Source: LMUY01 sp964244655 (GTDB lineage Bacteria; Pseudomonadota; Alphaproteobacteria; Acetobacterales; Acetobacteraceae). Taken from it: a DNA stretch of 35,750 bases. The stretch spans positions 1 through 35,750 of the forward strand of contig CAXTJU010000034.1 of assembly GCA_964244655.1 (NCBI GenBank). The letters are read 5' to 3'. The notes beneath the pieces were generated by a model. The model saw only the letters and a program-made list of their open reading frames with translations. It was not told the DNA's origin and searched no databases. Positions 31,581 through 35,750 of this stretch are shown here, piece after piece (positions within the stretch are counted from its first letter, which is position 1; every line of letters starts with the position of its first letter). The position numbers and the translations under genes were made by a program.

Positions 31581-34500
31581 TCAGGCGGCCTTGCGCTGCG
31601 TTTCGGTGCCCAGCAGGAATTCCAGGTCCTCCGCGTCCAGCCCGGCCGCGTCCACCTCCGCGTCCAGCGCGATGCCGGCCAGTTCCGCCTTGCGCTGCTG
31701 CAGCTGGATGATGCGCTCCTCCACCGTGTCGGCGGCGATCAGCTTGTAGATGAACACCGATTTGGTCTGCCCCAGCCGGTGGGCGCGGTCGGAGGCTTGG
31801 TCCTCCACCGCCGGGTTCCACCAGGGGTCGTAGTGGATGACGGTGTCCGCCGCCGTCAGGTTCAGGCCGCGCCCGCCCGCCTTGAGGCTGATGAGGAACA
31901 GCGGCGCCTCTTCGGCCTGGAAGGCGCGCACCGGCTCCGCACGGTCCCGCGTGTCGCCGCGCAGCTCCACGTAACGGTGCCCGGCCGCGTCCAGGCAGGG
32001 CTTGATGAGGTCCAGCATGGAGGTGAACTGGCTGAACAGCAGGATGCGGCGGCCTTCCGGGATCATGCCGCCGATCATCTCCATCAGCGTGTCCAGCTTG
32101 GCGGACGGCGCCTCGCTCGGCCCGGTGGACAGCTTCACCAGCCGCGGGTCGCAGCAGGCCTGGCGCAGCTTGAGCAGCGCGTTCAGCACCACGAAGCGGC
32201 CCTGCCCCGGCCCCAGCTCCGCCAACTGGTCCCGCACGCTGTCGTGCAGGGTGGCGCGGATAGTGTCGTACAGCTCCCGCTGCTCGCCGCCGAAAGTGAT
32301 GTGCCGCAGGATGGTCTCCTTCGGCGGCAGCTCGGTGGCCACCTCCGCCTTGGTGCGGCGCAGGATGAATGGGCGGATGCGGCGGCTAAGCTGGCTGCGG
32401 CGCAGCGGATCGCCCTCCTTCTCGATGGGGGAGCGGAAGCGCTTGCCGAACGAGCGGCGGTTCCCCAGCAGCCCGGGCTGCAAGAAGGCGAACTGCGACC
32501 ACAGCTCGTCCAGGTTGTTCTCGATCGGCGTGCCGGATAGGCAGATGCGCTGGCGGGCCTGCAGCTGGCACACGGCGCGGGTGGCCTTGGCCTCCGGGCT
32601 CTTGATCGCCTGCGCCTCGTCCAGCACGATCAGGTGCCACATGATCTCGCGCATTGGCTCCGCGTCCCGCGCCAGCACGGCGTAGGTGGTCAGCACCACC
32701 GCCACCCCATCCAGCCGGGCGCGCCGGGCCTCGCGTCCCTGGCCGTGCAGCACCGCCACTTCCAGGTGCGGCGCGAAGCGTTGCAGCTCCGCCTGCCAGT
32801 TGGCGACCAGGCTGGTCGGCACCACCACCAGTGCCGGGCAGTCCAGCCGGCCCGTCGCATGCTCGGTGGCAATGTGGGCGATGGTCTGCGCCGTCTTGCC
32901 CAGGCCCATTTCGTCAGCCAGGAAGGCGCCAAGATTGTTGGCGCGCAGGTGCTGCAGCCAGTTCAGCCCGTGCTGCTGGTAGGGCCGCAGCGTGATGCCG
33001 AACCCGGCGGGCGCTGGCACCTCCCCGATCGGTGGCAGCTCGCGAAACCGCTCCACTGTGGCGGCGACCTCGGCGGCGTCCTGCCAGCGGGTGGTGAGCA
33101 GCTCCTCCAGGTCGAGGACGGCAGCCGCCTCGCCGACCGGCAGTAGCAGGGCTGAGTCGGTGCGGTTGGCCGCGGACTCCATCAGGTCCCCCACCACGGC
33201 CAGCAGGCGGCGCACCCGCTCGGCCGGCAGGCGCACCACACGGCCGTCCTCCAAGCTGGTGACCAGCTCGTCGCCCAGGGTGCGCAGCGCCTCCGGGCCA
33301 CGCTCCATCAGGCGGGTCAGGATGGGCAGCAGCGCCACCCGCACGCCGTCCACCTCAATGCCGAGGTCGAGCGAGAAGCTACCGCGCTCGGCGTCGCTCA
33401 CGCGCGCGTCCAGCCCGCCCACCATCTGCGCGACCCGGGGGCCGAAGCCGCTCTCCACCGTGCAGCGCCAGCCCTCGGCTTCCAGGACGGGCACGCGCTC
33501 CATCAGGAAGCGGTGCCACTGCTCCGCCGCGTCGCCCCCGCGCAGCACGTGCACCCGGCGCCCTTTCCCGGTGCTGCCGTCCGCCACGCGCAGTTGCACG
33601 AAGCCATATTCCGTGAGGGTCAGCGAGGCCGCGGCCTCGGCCGCCGGGTCGCGCCGGACGAACTCCGCGCCGTGCGGGCCGGCCACGCGGACGAACTGGC
33701 GCTCATCGTCGCCTTCCGCCACACCGCGCCCGCCATGCTCGCCGGCGTAGTCGAAATCGAGCGTCAGAGTGTCGAGCAGCGCCAGCGTGCCGGCCTCGTC
33801 CGGGCCGTAGCGCTTGGACAGGCGCAGCACGGGGGCGGCAGCGCGCTCCACGATCACTTGGTCGCTTTGCAGCGCAGGCAGGGCGATCGGCTCGCGCCTG
33901 CGGCCACGTGCGGGCTTGGCGAGGAAGGCCGGGGCGGCGCGGAACCGGGCCTCGCCCACCGCACCGCTGGCGGCGTCCACATACCAACTGGCGTCGTCGC
34001 CCATCAGCACGGCAGAGCGAGGCGGCAGCGGTGGCGGCACCCCCGCCTCGAACGAGCGGGCGGGGCCGGCGACGAGCTTGCGGCGGGTATTGGCCCAGCG
34101 CGCCTGGCCGCTGGCGAGCAGCGCCTCCATCAGCTCCGTCAGCCGTTCGGGCGGCACTTCCGTGCGATCCGCATCCAGCAGGGCGGCAGCGGCCTTGGCG
34201 TCGGCGGACTGCGCCGGGTCGGCGGCGACGGCGGCAGGTGTTGCGCCCACGGTGCGGCCGCTCGCCTCGTCTAGCAGCAGCAGCGAGACGGTGCAGGCCA
34301 GCGGCGGCGTGGCGGCCGACAGCTCGAACACGAGCTTGCGCGCCGGCGCCTCGGACCTGTTCGCGCCTTGGGGCAGCTCCAGCGCCGGTTGGGCGCGGCG
34401 TAGGGCGGGGAACTTGTCTAGCGCCGCCAGCCCGGCGGCGGCCACGTGGGCGCAGGCCGGCAGCCGGCAGCTGCAGCGCGTGCCGAAGCTGACCCGGCGA

Positions 34501-34682
34501 CCGCGCGGCGACGGGGTGAGGGTCACGGAGCGGCGTACTCCGCCATCCGCCACCGCGGCCGTGACGGTGTCGCCCGCCAGCGCCACCTCCACCGCGCCGA
34601 TCAGCACCAGGCTGCGGCCGCGGGTAAGGGCGCGGGGATCGAACACGGCACGGAGGTCTTCGGCGGAGTACGGCGTCGGCAT
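31581..34682 (-). CDS. SNF2-family DNA-dependent ATPase/helicase with SWIM zinc finger
   Basis: A 1033-residue Swi2/Snf2 ATPase that would translocate on double-stranded DNA and remodel DNA-protein complexes (RapA/HepA-like superfamily). An N-terminal SWIM zinc finger is formed by Cys70, Cys72, Cys77 and His79 (TRCSCRLPACAH). A long divergent middle region is followed by the first RecA domain, with LRPYQQHGLNWLQHL, DEMGLGKTAQT near 590 and the DEAQ box (VLDEAQAIKS) near 688. The second RecA domain has LLFSQFTSMLDLI, SLKAGGRGLNLTAAD and DRAHRLGQTKSVFIYKLIA. Specific biological role is unknown. It is divergent from the flavin reductase across 150 nt. Confidence 0.93.
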   Translation of the reverse strand: MPTPYSAEDLRAVFDPRALTRGRSLVLIGAVEVALAGDTVTAAVADGGVRRSVTLTPSPRGRRVSFGTRCSCRLPACAHVAAAGLAALDKFPALRRAQPALELPQGANRSEAPARKLVFELSAATPPLACTVSLLLLDEASGRTVGATPAAVAADPAQSADAKAAAALLDADRTEVPPERLTELMEALLASGQARWANTRRKLVAGPARSFEAGVPPPLPPRSAVLMGDDASWYVDAASGAVGEARFRAAPAFLAKPARGRRREPIALPALQSDQVIVERAAAPVLRLSKRYGPDEAGTLALLDTLTLDFDYAGEHGGRGVAEGDDERQFVRVAGPHGAEFVRRDPAAEAAASLTLTEYGFVQLRVADGSTGKGRRVHVLRGGDAAEQWHRFLMERVPVLEAEGWRCTVESGFGPRVAQMVGGLDARVSDAERGSFSLDLGIEVDGVRVALLPILTRLMERGPEALRTLGDELVTSLEDGRVVRLPAERVRRLLAVVGDLMESAANRTDSALLLPVGEAAAVLDLEELLTTRWQDAAEVAATVERFRELPPIGEVPAPAGFGITLRPYQQHGLNWLQHLRANNLGAFLADEMGLGKTAQTIAHIATEHATGRLDCPALVVVPTSLVANWQAELQRFAPHLEVAVLHGQGREARRARLDGVAVVLTTYAVLARDAEPMREIMWHLIVLDEAQAIKSPEAKATRAVCQLQARQRICLSGTPIENNLDELWSQFAFLQPGLLGNRRSFGKRFRSPIEKEGDPLRRSQLSRRIRPFILRRTKAEVATELPPKETILRHITFGGEQRELYDTIRATLHDSVRDQLAELGPGQGRFVVLNALLKLRQACCDPRLVKLSTGPSEAPSAKLDTLMEMIGGMIPEGRRILLFSQFTSMLDLIKPCLDAAGHRYVELRGDTRDRAEPVRAFQAEEAPLFLISLKAGGRGLNLTAADTVIHYDPWWNPAVEDQASDRAHRLGQTKSVFIYKLIAADTVEERIIQLQQRKAELAGIALDAEVDAAGLDAEDLEFLLGTETQRKAA

Positions 34683-34782
34683 GCAGCGTTACCTTGGGTC
34701 GGTCGGGGCACGGATATAGCGGCCTGGCAGCATAGCGCATCGCCGCCCGGCGCATCACCCCATGCGCGCCACGCTTCCCCTA

Positions 34783-34806
34783 GGCATTCCTTGGGGCATT
34801 CCTTGG
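34783..34806 (+). repeat. 12-bp tandem duplication in the divergent promoter region
   Basis: GGCATTCCTTGG occurs twice back to back, followed by a run of G. It lies 26 nt before the flavin-reductase ATG and may alter promoter spacing or act as a paired operator; it could equally be a neutral slippage product. Confidence 0.55.
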
Positions 34807-34832
34807 GGGGCCGGGCGTGCTACAGGGACGCC

Positions 34833-35336
34833 ATGGATACACACGAGAGCGGGATGGCCTTGCCGGACCAGCTGGTGGATGCCGAGACGTTCCGCGCCTG
34901 CATGCGCCGGGTGCCTGGCGCGGTGACGGTAGTGACCACGGCGCATGACGGCCGCCGCGGCGGCCTGACCGCCACCGCCGTGTGCTCCGTCAGCGCGGAG
35001 CCGCCGCAGTTGCTGGTATGCGTCAACCGGTCCAGCAGCGCGCAGGCGGTGATCGCCGCCGCCGGCCGCTTCGGGGTGAGCTTCCTGGCGCACGACCAGC
35101 AGGAGGTGGCAGACGCGTTCTCCTCCCCGATGGAGGACCGGTTCGCGGCGGCGGAATGGGTGAAGCTGGCGTCCGGCGTGCCGATCCTGAAGGACGCAGC
35201 GGCAGCGTTCGACTGCGTGGTGGTGCAGAAGGTAGAGGCAGGAACGCACACGATCTTCATCGGCGCCGTCGTCGCGGCGGCCGCGCGTGACGTGCTGAGC
35301 CTGATGTACAAGTCGGGCCAGTACATGATGTTCTAA
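34833..35336 (+). CDS. Flavin reductase-like (FMN-binding split-barrel) protein
   Basis: A 167-residue flavin:NAD(P)H reductase-domain protein that would supply reduced FMN or FAD to a partner monooxygenase. Typical stretches are FRACMRRVPGAVTVVTTAHD and RRGGLTATAVCSVSAEPPQL, the latter with the TATAVCSVS flavin-contact segment. LLVCVNRSSSAQAVI, GRFGVSFLAHDQQEVADAFS and IFIGAVVAA follow, with the sheet ending LMYKSGQYMMF. The ATG at 34833 is preceded by AGGGA at a suitable distance; a longer upstream frame is antisense to the helicase. No monooxygenase partner is adjacent, so it may serve enzymes encoded elsewhere. Confidence 0.9.
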   Translation: MDTHESGMALPDQLVDAETFRACMRRVPGAVTVVTTAHDGRRGGLTATAVCSVSAEPPQLLVCVNRSSSAQAVIAAAGRFGVSFLAHDQQEVADAFSSPMEDRFAAAEWVKLASGVPILKDAAAAFDCVVVQKVEAGTHTIFIGAVVAAAARDVLSLMYKSGQYMMF

Positions 35337-35371
35337 CCGGCTGCGCAGCATAGATCAGGACTCTGCCTCGA

Positions 35372-35391
35372 ACCCCGCCAGAGGACGGGGT
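35372..35391 (+). terminator. Weak terminator-like hairpin after the flavin reductase
   Basis: ACCCCG and CGGGGT pair over an 8-nt loop, 35 nt downstream of the stop. Only a short, interrupted T-run (CTTCC, then ACTTTTA further on) follows, so rho-independent termination is uncertain. Confidence 0.3.
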
Positions 35392-35409
35392 CTTCCGGAC
35401 ACTTTTATA

Positions 35410-35750
35410 CTAAGGGCTGAAGGAGACCACTGCTTCCTTCCAGATGCAGGGCGGCGCCCTCTGCCCCATCGCCGAGATCAGCAGGATCACAAACCCGTCC
35501 ACCGCGAGGCCCGCGCCCAAACGGGTCCGTCGCCGTCCAGCTAAACCCGGCGGCCACGCTGACGCCGCCCAGTCAGGCCCGCCCAGCGCATTGGCCAGGT
35601 TGAAAGCGCTGTGGTTGAGTGCGGCCGCTAACCCCTGCGCCGGCCCGGCCGCGTCCATCAGCTGGGTTTGCAGCGCCAGGGCAGCAAACCTTAGTTGTTT
35701 GGTCCCGGAGTGTGGTGACGCTACCCTGACGCGAGACGCGGAGGAAGCGC
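35410..35750 (-). pseudogene. MFS transporter, C-terminal part, frameshifted (continues beyond window)
   Basis: From the right edge the minus strand reads LRFAALALQTQLMDAAGPAQ then GLAAALNHSAFNLANALG, the last transmembrane region of AraJ/YdhP-type major-facilitator drug or sugar exporters. After that the expected WLGGVSVAAGFSWTATDP lies in a different frame, and the original frame resumes with LGAGLAVDGFVILLISAMGQ near 35490. The two compensating shifts replace about 20 residues inside a membrane segment. The gene is therefore probably inactive, unless these are sequencing errors. Most of the gene lies outside the window. The assignment to MFS rests on the NHSAFNLANALG motif and the final helix. 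Confidence 0.6.

Noticed and set aside
30409..31749. A 446-residue plus-strand frame opposite the GMC gene
   Set aside because: Antisense shadow of a clear GMC oxidoreductase; no ribosome-binding site or recognisable motif.
1..35750. CRISPR array or phage/defence island
   Set aside because: No regularly spaced direct repeats, and no Cas, restriction, toxin-antitoxin or phage structural genes were seen; the SNF2 protein alone is not evidence of a defence system.

Overview
The window is GC-rich, densely packed DNA from an alphaproteobacterium, most likely Acetobacteraceae or a close Rhodospirillales relative. The evidence is the order gyrA-coaD-cyclophilin-(tRNA-Lys), a queA-tgt-queF-queG cassette, a four-gene Aap-type general amino-acid ABC transporter, a glnK-amtB pair, a DUF1489 gene, and insertion-sequence remnants of types common in that family. 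The taxonomic call is inference; there is no rRNA gene here.

Layout. 1-4.1 kb: 5' end of thrS, a family-4 glycosyltransferase, an alpha/beta hydrolase, an NAD(P)-binding epimerase-like protein and a TPR protein. 4.1-5.9 kb: amtB and glnK (ammonium uptake and PII signalling). 6.0-8.7 kb: a UbiH/COQ6-type FAD monooxygenase, a dead IS5-family element and about 600 bp of AT-richer DNA with no gene; this stretch is visibly lower in GC than its surroundings. 8.8-12.9 kb: aapJ-aapQ-aapM-aapP on the minus strand. 13.0-18.4 kb: DUF1489, then the minus-strand queuosine cassette preceded by a small VOC protein, and a divergent secreted esterase-like hydrolase. 18.6-22.7 kb: tRNA-Lys(TTT), a Tat-type periplasmic cyclophilin, coaD and gyrA. 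22.7-25.9 kb: decayed IS5- and IS630-type transposase pieces on both sides of an intact ssb. 25.9-31.5 kb: a tightly coupled minus-strand operon of GMC flavoprotein, DoxX membrane protein, cupin, SMP-30 lactonase, two-domain VOC protein and DUF2252 protein. 31.6-35.3 kb: a SWIM/SNF2 helicase and a divergent flavin reductase. The right edge holds a broken MFS transporter gene.

How the genes work together. GlnK and AmtB, and the four Aap proteins, are two nitrogen-acquisition modules about 3 kb apart. QueF, QueA, QueG and Tgt cover the late steps of queuosine synthesis (preQ0 to preQ1, insertion into tRNA, addition of epoxyqueuosine, reduction to Q); the early genes queC, queD and queE are not in the window. 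GyrA, Ssb and the SWIM/SNF2 protein act on DNA. The six-gene GMC/DoxX/cupin/SMP-30/VOC/DUF2252 operon is the least explained unit. My inference is a membrane-linked oxidation of an alcohol or sugar followed by lactone hydrolysis, with an unknown substrate.

Several translational junctions are unusual. Two overlaps use TTG (aapM/aapP and queA/tgt), one may use CTG (VOC/DUF2252), queA has no usual start codon closer than 77 nt inside the upstream gene, and a hairpin covers the ribosome-binding site of the FAD monooxygenase.
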